Positions 10,384 through 22,700 of a stretch of 64,000 nucleotides of DNA are shown piece after piece. Below the pieces are notes generated by a model, which was not told the origin of the DNA, did not search any database, and saw only the letters and a list, made by a program, of their open reading frames with translations. The translations under genes were made by a program, and so were the position numbers. The DNA is taken from the NCBI RefSeq assembly GCF_008831285.2, contig NC_045145.1:23062802-23126801 (forward strand), read 5' to 3'. Positions within the stretch are counted from its first letter, which is position 1, and every line of letters starts with the position of its first letter. This DNA comes from Nymphaea colorata (Eukaryota > Streptophyta > Magnoliopsida > Nymphaeales > Nymphaeaceae).

Positions 10384-13300
10384 CAATCATCCTATTGTAT
10401 TCTCCCATTTTTCCCGGAACATTTTTCCCAGACATTATCATTTTACAAGTGCTTGTGTGACATAGCAGCCATTGCATTTATGCTTGTTCTTGTTATTGTG
10501 ATAGGCTCGTTTGAAACTTATATTCAGTACTGTTACTGCCTGCAAGAATATTTTTTGTGCTTCTTATTTTTAAATCATATCCCAACATATTATTTTTCAC
10601 TAGTGTTGAAGGAAACACATAAGATCTGACACCCAATTCAAGTAGTTGTTGATTCATCCTTCTTCCTTCCTCCTCCACGCACAAACAAGAGAGAGAGAGA
10701 GAGAGTGAAAAAAAAAGAGAAAAAAAGAAAACCCTTACTGCACAAATCATAGAGGCATATTCTAGTGTAGTTAATTAGAACACAGTGGAATTCATACATG
10801 TAGCTTTGAACATTCAAGAATGTATAATACAAAGGTTGGAGAACATGGCTTTGGATGGTCACCAATGTGAAGCAATGGGCACATTATATTGCATATAATA
10901 CTTTTGAGAAAGAATCATTAATGGTAGGTGACCAAATAAGAAATGGTGGGAAATTTGACAACAAATCTTTTTTTTTTTAAACAGAGAAAAGTTGTAAACT
11001 TTGGATTGTATCTTCACTTATTATGACAATCGATACCACCCATTTGTTAATTTGTTTTTCCAATCTTTCATGATTAATGTCAATGAGTGTCAAATTTGAT
11101 TATCTATGTGGGCAAAGTTTATAAAGGTTTTTTTTCCTTCTTTACAAAGCAAAAATTGATTGGAAGGATTGTATATACCATGAAAAATGACATTATATAG
11201 TTGGAATACTTGAGAAACAAAAGGGGGAGATGATAAAAGGGAATCCTTGTTGTCAGTGGTGCATATTTTCTTTCCAATCATAGATAATACCTACCCAAAT
11301 GGTTGGGCATGACGCCCCCGTGGCACCAAGTAGAAAATACATGGTCAATTTCACTAATGAACAACAGAAAAATGCAATAATTTATATATTTAGACTAAAA
11401 GCAAATGTAATGCTACCATCACTGCATTGAAACAAATCAACTTGGAAAATAAGAACTTCTCAATTTGGTAAATGTGTTAAGTCTTGCATTTAGTTTTCCA
11501 AGGGAAATAAAAATGCCCTCCTTTTTGGTTCACAAATAACTTGTATTGGTAAACGCGAGGCCATATGTTTCCACAAAATTTTCCTCACTATTGCAGATAT
11601 TTATCCTTTATTAAATTTTAAAATCTGTTCTTATCTTTTCTTTTTTTCTAGACAAATTTATTTTTTAGGTTAAGGCTGTTCAGATGCAAAGCTGATCCTT
11701 TCCTTTTTATGAATAAAGAATGAAAAATAAAAATACATCCTTGAAAAAAAAAAGTGATTGAGTGCTAGCCTAAAACTTTGGCCAAAGGATCAACAAGAGA
11801 CTTAAAAGACCTCCATTGCAGAATTTGCAACTCCTAATTATAGTCTTATTCTTAGCCATATGTAGGGGTTAGTACCTCACCTTGGCTTTTATAAACTATG
11901 AACTTTTTGTTCCAACATTTGCTTCCAACATTTAGGTACTAGGGATGTCAAAGAATCAAATTTGAATAGGATAAACTCATAATCGTATCTATTCTTTTGG
12001 ATAATCTGCATGCTTGGAATTGAATTCAGATTCGAATATAAACAAACAAACAACCAAAAAATCATATGTAAATTTTACTATGATTCTGATATCCAATATC
12101 ACAATCCGAATCTAAATCCAAATTTTGAACAATATCTGGCTGATTTTCAAAAGGTAACGGCATTGGATATATAATGTTTTTTCAAAACTAGAGACCATGC
12201 GAACCCAAAACTCATCGGTTGTCTCTTCTTCAATCCGAAGCCAACCCACTTTATTAATCGGATACTATTTTTTTATATCCAATTTTTTTGGAACTATCCA
12301 ATTGGGTATTGGATCAAACCTGGATACATTGACATCCCTATCTTCCACCAAATAAGTTTAACTATAGCTTCCCTAGGTGCTGAAGCAGTATTGGACCTTG
12401 GGTATAAAGGGGAGACAAGGAGAAGGGAAGAGAACCTTCAATCGTTTGATTGCTATCCATTAGGACATGACAGATACAATGCCCTGTTTATCATACTACT
12501 GTCATGTCCTCATGGACAATGATGTTTTTTGTCTATCGTTTGATGATTTTAGGAACATAACACTATATTTCTCTTGTCCAATGTTTGTTTCACACATGTC
12601 TATTCTGTCACACTTGTTTGAAGTTTTTCTTTGTTTTGTCAAATCTATCCATTCTAGCTAATGTTTGTGCCTACTACGGTTAGTTCTGTCTATCCTGTCT
12701 ACTGTTTGTTTATGCTATATTCGAATTGTTTGTTATATCCATTGTTTCTGTCTTCTACGATCAGTTTTGTCTATTATATTCTCTCAATTTAAATAGTGTT
12801 TAAGATATATTAAACTTAACATAAATTTCAAATTTTGTTTGAAGTTTAACTTCAAATTTTTAATGTTTTTAATTTTATGCTCTTTTAAAAGTTTCAATTT
12901 AAATGCTTTAGTTTGTCTTCAATTTTTTAATTTTTGTTTTTTTGCTTAAAGTTTCAATGCTTATGGTGGCAATTTTCGTGGAATCAAGTTTTTTTCATGA
13001 GTTTCTATTTTTTCTATTTAAGTTTAAATTTCAAGGATTTTGAATTAGCTAAATTGTAGTTTGGTTTTAAATCTAATTTAAAAGTTTTAATATGCGTTTT
13101 AAATTTGAGGTCTTGGAATTCTATTGTCTTATATCCAATTTTAATATTAGATATTTTTTAACCTTGAGGTATGAGTTTAATGTTTTTATATTGTAACTAT
13201 AACTTTTTCAAAAATAAGCTTTTCTACATTCTAATTTTATCTTTTTTACATTTTTTTTAATTTGTGTTATGTGTTTTTTTTTTATAAATTTCAGGTTTAT

Positions 13301-15233
13301 TTGCATCTCAAATTTGGCATGTTTTGTATGAATTTTATGAATCAAATTTTTTTAATTGAAGATATGAACAGTACTTTGAAATTTTAATTTCGTGCTTTCA
13401 AGTTACTTACGTTTTCGTATTCATTTTTTTAGGTTTTGCTTCAGATTTTGCCTTATAATCTATTTTTTAGTATTCAATTAATTTTGTGCTTTTTGGTTTC
13501 CTTTTTAATTTTTGTTTTAAATTTGTGTTTTGAGTCTATGCTTCATTCTTTGGGTGTTTAAATAGCTATTTCATAATTTATCATATAAGTTCATAATTTC
13601 AATTGCCTTATTTAGCCACAATTTTTTGAATTTTGTGCCATTTTTTAATGTTAAAGGGTTTGTACCACGAATATTTAACTTTATCATTTGTTTTTAATTT
13701 TATCTTCGAACCAGATTCTAAAATTAGTGAATTGTATCTTTCTTCTAGAAGTTTTAATTTTTAGTTTTCTTGTTTTGCTTTTAAACACGTACTTGAAAAT
13801 TCTTGTTAAATATATCTTTTTATGAATTACAAATTTTAGTACATTCTTGAATATCTGAAGAATCTGGAGTGCTTGTCACCTACAACCTTAAATCTAATTT
13901 CAAATTTTTAACATAATTTTTTAATTTGAGGCCCTTTTATGTTTGTAGTTTCGATCCATGTTATATACAAATCTTGAATTTCAAGTGTTGTCGGGCCGAC
14001 CCGGGCCTTATAATATTAAAAAAAATATTTTTAAATTTAATAGTATATATGTTATTATTTAAAATATTAATTTAGATTAAAAATTAATTTTATAATTAAA
14101 AAATACTTTTTAATTGTAAACGGGCCCGGCCCAATGCCCACCCCTAAAAAAAACCAATCAATTTTCTGGTGCACATAAAATTACTACATGATTCGTTATT
14201 AGGTCCTTGTCTATTGCCACCAAATCTCATGCAACTATAGTCGATCAAGTTTCTTGGAGCAATAATATAGTTTTTTAATAACATGTTCGAAGAAAATTGC
14301 TCAGCAATTTTTTATGTCATTATCTCTTATAGGGCCTGGCAATTATGGACAGATTATACTCTCTTCTAAAATTATTTTTGTTGCACAATTTTTCGATTGA
14401 GTTTCAAAATCTATAGCGTTTGGTTGATCAGATAAAGGATAGAAGAAAGCAACTGTAGAAAATGGGTTACGTTCGTTAAGCTTTTTGGAGTGTGTAGTTA
14501 ATTAATTAAAACGTTCTGTCTTTTTTAGATTCCAAAAAAAAAAAACACTGTGAATATGAATTAATTGGAAGAATCGTTCATATAATTAATTTAAAGAAAA
14601 TGGAAGGAAAAAACAATTTCTGTTTATGCTATTTCTATGAGAACCCACATGTCAATATGCATGAAAACAGTATAACAAACAAATTACATACTCTAGAAGG
14701 GAATATTATGCCTTGTAGTTGGGTATAGTTAAGACAAGTCAGCCAGACTCCATTTATATCCTTAATTGCTTTGGAAAAAACAGAATCAATTTGGTTCGGT
14801 CTCTTTTCCTTTTTGTTTATTTTGAAAATTTGTGGAATAACAAAGATTCAATTTTTATATACTTGTTGGATCTTCGTTACTGATAAATTTAGATATACTT
14901 ATTGAATCTTCATTTAATTTTGGAGCCAATAATTATGGTTATCCAATCATTTGGGAAACATGAATCATGTTTATCTGTAAGATCTATGTTTAGGTACTGT
15001 TACTTCTTGACAAGCGGAAGAAGCAAAAAATTTGGTTTCAAAAAATGAAAATTCAATCAGGTAAACTTATATAATTTTGTTGATTTTGCTAATAAGACTG
15101 GTTATTACCATAGTTTATTGAGCAAATAGATTGAAGATAGTCGAGAAGTTGGTAGGCAGTCATTCATCAACAAACAAAAATTGACAGACTTATGTTAGGA
15201 ATCCAGGCGTTGTCATTCATCATATGAGACTAA
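10384..15233 (+). repeat. Segmental duplication, copy 2 (about 4.85 kb)
   Basis: This is a near-identical direct repeat of 583-5572. Relative to copy 1 it lacks about 26 bp near 14475 (between short GTTCG repeats) and about 100 bp of GC-rich sequence near 14555 (copy-1 positions about 4802-4905). It ends at the 'gagactaa' shared with copy 1, exactly where a truncated MITE starts. No coding exon is visible. An (AG)n run lies near 10687-10705. Confidence 0.85.
11940..12340. mobile_element. hAT-type MITE (duplicated copy 2)
   Basis: This is the partner of the element at 2155-2558, with the same perfect 12-bp termini TAGGGATGTCAA and TTGACATCCCTA. It was carried into this position by the segmental duplication. 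Confidence 0.65.
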
Positions 15234-15573
15234 TGCATATAGCTCGAGTTGGCCAGCTCGAGCTGGACTGGACTCAAAAAAATTATGAAGCTCAAGTTCG
15301 GGTTGAGCTCGAGCTCCATAGAACATCTTCGAGCTTTGACTCGACAATATTGCATCGAGCACGACTCGATTAACTCGTCTTTGTTAAGCATGTCTCGTTT
15401 CTTTTAACTAGTTAATTCTTTTAACTTGTTTAGTTGGTGTTCGTCTAATTTAAAGAGGCCCAAGTCTACTCGTTTAACATTTCAATTATATATTTGAACT
15501 CAATCTTCACTCATTTATAAACCAATCGAGTTCCAGTCAGGCTTGAGTTGGTTCGACTTATTGTGCAGCCCTA
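15234..15573. mobile_element. 5'-truncated hAT-type MITE, GCTCGAG family
   Basis: The interior is crowded with 'gctcgag', 'ggccagctcgagct' and related motifs and matches the complete element at 22270-22669. The right end is intact, ending TGTGCAGCCCTA at 15573. The left end lacks about the first 30 bases, including the TAGGGCTGCAC terminus. The left edge coincides with the right breakpoint of the segmental duplication, and TGCA is present at both edges. Confidence 0.6.
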
Positions 15574-16369
15574 TGCACAATTGGTAGTCACATAGTTCTC
15601 ATATTCAAACAACCTAAATGAATTTGGAGCGGCCAGGCAAATAGGAAACCAGATGTGGATTTGATCCACTTAAAGTATGCTAGTTTCACTGTGGATCTGA
15701 CATCTGCCGTGATTGATAGTGATCCATGGATTTAAGGTTGGACATACTCCACATGTAATGTGGATTTAAGATCCACACTACTAAGATATATCTTTTAATG
15801 CACACCTTTTAATGTAACATTGGGTATAAGATCTGATGCTTAATTGAGCTATTTTTTCAATCCTTTGAGGTAGCTTGTCGTGTTATCTTTCCATATTCTT
15901 CTAAACTCTGGAGTGATTTACAAACAACGTGGCATCAGCTTTGAAACTGGCTGAGATAGACCTACATCTTTTGACAAGAAGCGTTGTCAAGTAAGTATGA
16001 GAAATTTTAAGGCAGTTTGGCAACAGTAATTTATGGTTTCTTGAACTTAGCCCAAAAAATAGAACAGATTCATAGAACACCACCACGAGCCTCCTTTTGT
16101 GACAGATTTATGAAACAGTTAAATTTTTCCTTTCTCGGATAAATAAAAAAAAAAAAGAAAGAAAACAACGAGAATCTCAAACATGTGATAGATGGTAAGT
16201 ACATGCATTAAAGAATTGTTTCCTAAATGGCTTTATCACACGAATTCAGCCTTAATAGTAGTTCAAATCTACAAACGCATAACTGGACAATAAATGTCAG
16301 AAAAAAGAAAAAAAACTAAAGAAGATACAATATTAATCTGCAGCGAATAATTAACGCATCGACTCATTT
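15574..16369. other. Intergenic; relic of a 'ggatttaag' repeat family
   Basis: No gene was seen. Sequence near 15650-15850 ('gtggatttaagatccacact', 'cttttaatgcacac') resembles 22080-22260 and, more weakly, 47400-47700. This suggests a dispersed MITE family. The remainder is 3' flank of the GH81 gene. Confidence 0.4.
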
Positions 16370-19300
16370 TCACCTACTATAGACCCACCACAGCAAATTG
16401 GTAAGGGAGTTGCCGTCGTCATGCGTTGTGAGGGTTTTTATACTCGCTAAAGCTTGGCCTCTGTCATAGACTCCCTGCAGGGCATAGACGAAGCCCTTCC
16501 AGCCATCCTCGACGCCGGGCCTGGACAACGCAGGCATCGCCCAATTCACCAGCTGCTTCACGTACTTAACATCTTGAAACAGTGTCTCCGTCACCGGCAG
16601 GATGGGCAGCAGCTGGATGCCCAGCCTGCATTCCCTTCTCTCCGCCGGTGCAAACCAGAGGCCGCTCTCCCTCTTGTTAGACCACAGAACCCCTGTAACT
16701 CTGTTGTCGCTGCTGAAAGTGGTGTTGTACACCATGCTCTCATCTCCCACATGCCACCATGTCTGTGCTGCCTGCATCACATCACAGCAAGTAAACGTCA
16801 AACATCCCACTCTTGATTTAAATAGCAACCATCTCAGTTGTTGTTCACATTAGATCACTTTCTCTCTTTTTAAGAGTTGTCCTGGTTTAGGGACTGTGTC
16901 TTCCTTCCTAGCCCTCTCTTTCTCTCTCTGTTTCTCTCTCTAAATAAATTAACAAATAAATAAATGTAAATGCTCACGCATGACATTATTTCAGTTGTCA
17001 ATGGTGGGAGAAAAAAGATCATTTTTCTAAACCTGCCATTGACCATGCTTGTGGTGGTTGAAGGTGGGTTAGAACCTCCTTCCACTACTCTTTCTCACCA
17101 TCATCATCTAATTCTCAGAAAACCGCCTTCCATTCATAATGGTTGTGATTGCGTGCACCCAACCTAGTATCTTCTTCAAGTTTGGTACATCGGAATTAAT
17201 TAACAACCTTCTCAAACCAAATTGTCTTGGGGAAAGTAACCATAATCACTGTCGCTCCAACAACTTATAGCTTGGTACACCACCGCTCTTGTGATCTGGA
17301 TTCTTGATTGATGGTAACATTTAATCTTTCAAGTGTCTTTTTATTAGTTGCCCCTGAGTTGGTAGGGCAGGTGAAAAGCATCCATGGGGAGAAAAAAGTT
17401 CTGGAAAATGTTATACCAGTATAGGCGATAGGATCTAGGAGAGGAGCAGTGTGAAAACAGACAGCCAATAAGAAGAAGAAGGTGAATTGTGGGCAGGATA
17501 CCTCAAGCTGGTTAAAAAAAACAAAGCAGCACAAGAGTGCATGAGTAACTTGTGATTCTGGCTGTTGAAAACTTTTCAAAATGTGGAAGACCAAACTATC
17601 ACGGGCGGATAGATTCAAAATAAAGTTTGTATTCTAAAATATACGGGGAGATATTTAAAAACAAAAAACATGACAAGGACATTGAAATATGAAATGTATG
17701 AATGGTTAATATCGCATTAATACCATAATGATTTCATGGTAGTCAACAAATTAAGTAGCCCCATTTAATATCCCATCGAAACGATCAAAGTTAATTTGGA
17801 AAATCTTAAATTTTTACGGTATCAAACTTAATGCCAGAATAGTTTCATGGTATACCAAGAATGAGCCACAGATCTCGCTATTTTTTCTGTATGAGATCTG
17901 ATTTGATAAATCTCTACCGGCTTATTCTCCTTTGCACAGAAAATACTATGCTAGATCTTGCAGTAAAAGCTAAACCAGAGGCCACTCTTTACGTACCTGT
18001 ATCTCGAATGCTGCCAGTGTTGATCCGACCGTCACCAGCTGCTGATCTGCAAATGCCTTGCCGACCAAAGCCCCTGAATAGTAAGCGGCGATGGCCTCGC
18101 TGCTGCTCTCCTGGTTCCGGCCGTCGCCGAACTCCGTCAGGCCGCCGGCCCATGAGTGCAGCTTCCATAAGTCGAAGTTCCTGAGCTTTGTAGACGTTTT
18201 TGATGAGTTCATAGACATATAATCATCCACCAGAGCGTAAATCTGCGGCCGGAAGCTTTTCCCCCAGCTCGGGTCGAGCTTCGAGAGCACGGCGCAGCCG
18301 TAAGCGAAGTAGCCCAGATGGAAATGATGGTCATTGTAAACTCCAAATCCGAAGTCGGCGCCCGAGTCAACCGAGCCGCTCTTGGTTGTGAGCCCTCCCC
18401 ACATGGAATCGTAGAGAAAACCATTGCCTTGGAAGTTTCCATTGAGCCATGGAGTGATTGAGCTCTTCAGGAACTGAGTAATGGTCGGAATCGGGCCCGG
18501 AACTTGCAGTTCTTCGGCAATCATCGCCAGCCTAGCAGCCCTGGCGATCGCTTTCCCGTAGAAATAAGAAGATGTAGTGTTGATGGTGTTCAATCCGGCC
18601 ACGTCGCTTTGAAGTGCAGCGATAATTTCCGGCGAGGATCCATTGGCCACGCCGGATTTGGAGTGCCATGTGATAGGGATTGCACCAGTCCCAAGAGTCC
18701 ATGCATCCCCAACGACACCAACAAGCTCGCCGTCAACACTTTGATACCGGAATTCGGGCAAGATGGTGGTGCCGTTCGCGAGAAGCCGGCGATGGAGCGG
18801 GTGGGCGAGGAGCAGGAGCTCTCCATTCCCTTGTTTGCTCCAGGAGTACTCTATCGTGAAAGGTTTGGTGATGGTGGCAACGCCGGACACCGGATACGCG
18901 GCGCTGTAACGGTCGAGAACGGATTCGTAGCTCTTGTCCGGAACGACCGCCAGCCGTAGGACGCCGGCGAACTTCGGGGCAAAGAGAGTCGCATTGTTAG
19001 CGGTGAACTGGACTCCGGGAGCGGTGTAGAGCTTCCACGTTTGGCCGTTTTTGAGCACGACGGTGTGAGAGGTGGAGTCGCCGGATGAGGAGAAAGAGAG
19101 GATGGGGTTGGTGGCGGAGATTGAGATTCCGGTAGCGGCGTCGGCGGAAGCTATACATGTTATATAAGGGGAGCCGCGGACTAGAGGGAAGGAGAGGCCT
19201 CCGGGGATGCTGAGAGTGACGGAGGTCTCATCGAAGTGGGTGATAGTGTGTTGGGGAGACGATGCTGACTGAGGGGAAGTGGTGGCGGTAATGGTGAGGT

Positions 19301-19546
19301 CAGGGAGGAAGAGTTGGGAGATCAAGGAGAGGGTGACCAAGAGAGAAGGGTAAGAGATGGAGAGGGAGTTGTTGGAGGATCTGACGAGGTAAGGGTGGAT
19401 GTACTCCGGTTGATCGCCGTTCTTCAAGACGTAGTTCTGCCAGAAGGCGTTCGTTGGGAGAGGTGGGGAGCGGAGTTGGTCGGAAAAGAATGGTGGCGGA
19501 GAAGGAAGAACCGGAGATTGGGTGATGGTGAAGGGAGAAAGAGATC

Positions 19547-19550
<4 letters not shown>
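16370..19550 (-). CDS. Endo-1,3-beta-glucanase, glycoside hydrolase family 81
   Basis: There are two exons, 19550-17997 and 16771-16370, with donor CAG|gtacgt and acceptor gatgcag|GCAGC. The joined frame is 651 aa. The protein has the GH81 layout: an N-terminal beta-rich part opening with PLPTNAFWQNYVLKNGDQPEY, and a C-terminal catalytic part. In the latter, NDHHFHLGYFAYG (near residue 406) and GRNQESSSEA (near 477) carry the acidic residues used by the family (Asp near 407; Glu near 481 and 485). It is expected to cleave beta-1,3-glucan such as callose or fungal wall glucan. No clear signal peptide is visible at this start, which is the first ATG after a TATA box and a (CT)n leader. Arabidopsis carries two GH81 genes; here a single copy is seen. 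The 1.2-kb intron is AT-rich and featureless. Confidence 0.9.

Positions 19551-19579
<29 letters not shown>
19551..19579. repeat. (CT)n microsatellite in the GH81 5' leader
   Basis: About 14 CT units lie immediately upstream of the ATG, giving a (GA)n leader on the coding strand. CT/GA-rich 5' leaders are common in plant genes. Confidence 0.9.
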
Positions 19580-19581
<2 letters not shown>

Positions 19582-19602
19582 CTCTTGGTTTAGAGATGAT
19601 GT

Positions 19603-19611
19603 AAATATATA
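19603..19611 (-). promoter_or_regulatory. TATA box of the GH81 gene
   Basis: The minus strand reads TATATATTT about 53-60 bp before the ATG. The spacing would give a short leader of 20-30 bases. Motif call only. Confidence 0.4.
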
Positions 19612-19619
19612 GCGGCTAT

Positions 19620-20656
19620 AGTGATTGAATGTCGCTATTTATTACTGTCATAATGAAGGTAATAATCTAAGTTATACTAAGAAATACGGTGAGCAATTAC
19701 AGATATTTGGCATTAATACTCGCGAATCAATATTGTAAGAAGTTGGTATCTATCATTATCTATGAACAAATTTTCTTTTGGGTTCTTCTTTAATGGTAAC
19801 CATCCTATTAATCATATTCTAAGTTCAGTTCCCCGATCAAGGTGTTCTTATCTTCCCCTGGGCAAGGGCAAGTTTCATCCTTGAAATCGTCTCGACCCTT
19901 GAATTTTTGGTCAACAATGTCAAATTGAGCCACAAAACTGTCGTATCTTCATTTAAAGGTGAATTAGATACGGATAATTAGAAAGATCCGAGAACATATT
20001 TATCTTTTCGCAAAGGTTTTCCGAAGTTATTGTGATCTCCATTTGGAAAAAGCAAACAATCAAGATGAAGGTATTTAGATATCTTATGAAGATGTAGAGA
20101 CATCAAGGGTCGAACTTCATTTTCGTAGGTCCAATTAAAAATGATTTATTCTATCATAAGCTTGGTGCTTTGGAGTCAAAATCTTTCCAATCATTTTGAA
20201 AATAAGATGCATTGTGTGTGAAAGGCTTGGGCTTGGTTGGTTGGAGGCCTAACACTTTAGCCATGGTTGACAAATTGATCTTTGGTGTCGAGTTGGATGG
20301 GTTGGAGACCATCTTTGGTGTTAATTTTCTATAGATCCTGATCTTCGTGGTTTGGATTTGGATTGAAAGTCCGATATCAAATTCCATAAATCGTTAGGAT
20401 TTGGATTCCACTGACGTATAAAATTGAATTCAAATCTGATATACTATCAAAAATCAGAAGCCAATGCAGCGTGTGATGTGAGAAAGCGTGTTGACACCAT
20501 CAAGTTCTTCACTCCTAACCAGATTTGACTTTTTCATGAGTAGTTGGGAGTAGTGCACTTTCATGTGTGTGTTTGTGTGTGTTGTGTGTGCCTGTCTGTG
20601 TATATGTATGAATGATAAATTACTATTATTTTCATTATTATTATATATATAAATTA

Positions 20657-20687
<31 letters not shown>

Positions 20688-22077
20688 ATCTTTTCTTGCT
20701 TCTTTTATCATTAACTGCTCAAATATGAGAATCAAATGTATAGAGAAATACAAAAAGAATTGTCAATTGAAGTTTTTGGTTAACTATATTTTGTGAAAGA
20801 GTGGTTGATTTAGTGCAACTTTATTATATGAAGTTTTATTACCACCACCCTTGCACTATCGCTTGAAGGTATCAATATCGAATCGACTAACAGCAGCTCG
20901 GTTGCATGTGGTCCTTATCAACTCTTGCTTTTGTTTTTATAACAACGACCTTGATGGTAAAATTTTCTCCAATAAAATATATTTTGTTATCATGCTGAAG
21001 AAATTAAATTTAGGGGAATTTTCTTTTTTTTTTTAATGTACATTTTTTGTTAAAAATTCTGAAAACGAGATTTTCTGTTATCTTTTGTTATCTTTCTAAT
21101 AAGATTTGTAAGCTATCAACAAAGAGGAAGCGCTTTCGGCGATCTATCGTTGCACTTTTTGCTTTTGTTATTTGTTTCACGCATTTCACCTGCTACGGTA
21201 TAACGACATAATAAATAATTTGTCTCGTTAAAAGATTAAAATGAAATTTTGCTAAACTAAGAAGTGAAAAATCTTAGATGCAATTTTTGTTAACACTGCC
21301 ATCATGACTAAGTTACATCCTTACCATTTTTGTTGTTGTTTTTTTTCAGGTTTAAGAAAGTCTATTTAAGCCCACTTGTCTCTTTGATAACTATATGAAA
21401 TGTATGGCCTTCTTACCAAGAAGATTTTAAAAGGTAGTCTTTTTCTTGAAATTTTAGACAAATGGTTGGCTGAAAAAATAAAATTTCCATTAAATTTGAG
21501 ACGTTATTTTTTCCAAAAAAATATTTTTGACGTACTTAAAATGTTGATAAATTAATAATAACCCCTTAAAATCTTTTGAATAAACCACTAATTATCAAAT
21601 GGAAGCACGTTGTTGCGACTTGTGAGTACAATCTCCACAGGCCAGAGGAATCTTGAAGTTTTTGAATACTCCAAGGCATCTTATATAATTCTTAATTTCC
21701 ACTTTGTGACTTAAATATATTCAACTTCCCAATATAAATAACAAATTAACAAAACTATACCCTCTTTCTCTCCCATATAATTTCTTAATGATAATTTTCA
21801 TGTCGGCAGCATCTGAAGACAAAATGTCTCCTCTGCCTACAAGACGTGTGAACAGGATGATGGATCACTTGGCTCGCCACTAGCCGTACGTTTGGTAAAG
21901 CCCACCATAGACTGTCTATAATATATATATATATATATATATATAATCTATATATATAACTTCGAATCATAAGATTTTATGAATTTGTCCACATCTTTGT
22001 TGACAGATTTGTGGAACAGTAAAAAACTGTTACTGTTACAAAAAAAAACTGTTACTGTTACCAAAGGCCTCTTTAGC
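19620..22077. other. Intergenic AT-rich stretch with microsatellites
   Basis: No coding exon is supported. It contains (AT)n runs at 20661-20688 and 21919-21945 and a (TG)n-like run near 20564-20600. A tandem 'aactgttactgttac' motif occurs near 22026-22062. Confidence 0.5.
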
Positions 22078-22700
22078 ATGTGTTTACTTTACCACGGATT
22101 TGATCTCGACAGAATCACTAGATCTTAGATCCGTGGATTTAACTTTTCAATCCCACTTTAAAGATACAGCTTTTTTATATGTAACGTGGATTTATGATCT
22201 ATACTACTAAATCCTTGGTTCAAACTGATGATCTTATTATACGCACTTTTTAATGCAGTCTCTTATCTATAGGGCTGCACACAAGCCAAGTCGAGCCCGA
22301 GTTTGGCCAGCTCGAGCTTGACTCGGCCCAAAAAACTTGCGTTCGACTCGACTACACAAAATCGAGCTCAAACTCGACTCATTTAACCAATTTAACTCGT
22401 TTGGGTGTTAACTTGTGTAAGCATTAACTCGTTCAACTCGCGTAAGCGTTAACTTGTGCAACTTGTGGAACTGGTTTTGGTAATATTATATAGAGTACCA
22501 GTTTGCGAGTTGAGTCGAGTTCCTGAAACTCGAGCTTAACTCGTTTATCGTTTCGAGCATCCTTGTAAGCTCGAACTCTGCTCGTTTATAAACGAGTCTA
22601 GCACGAGCCGAGTTTTTTTTAGCGAATTCGAATCGAGCCCGAGTTGGCTCGGCTTGTCGTGCAGCCCTACTTATCTAAGATCTGAGGCTATCAAACACCA
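22078..22700. mobile_element. Older MITE interrupted by a hAT MITE
   Basis: Sequence on the two sides of the 22270-22669 insertion belongs together. The left part starts near 'catgtgtttacttta' and the right part ends 'aggctatcaaacacca', a weak inverted match. Related sequence occurs near 15650-15850 and 47400-47700. The family assignment is uncertain; the nesting is supported by the clean hAT insertion inside. Confidence 0.4.
22270..22669. mobile_element. Complete hAT MITE, 400 bp, with 8-bp target duplication
   Basis: The element begins TAGGGCTGCAC and ends GTGCAGCCCTA, an 11-bp terminal inverted repeat. It is flanked by CTTATCTA at 22262-22269 and CTTATCTA at 22670-22677, a perfect 8-bp target duplication. 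Both are hallmarks of the hAT superfamily. Subterminal regions are packed with 'ctcgag'/'gactcg' motifs. There is no coding capacity, so it is non-autonomous. Confidence 0.88.

Noticed and set aside
18504-18959. 151-aa plus-strand frame over the GH81 gene
   Set aside because: It is an antisense shadow of a GC-rich real exon.
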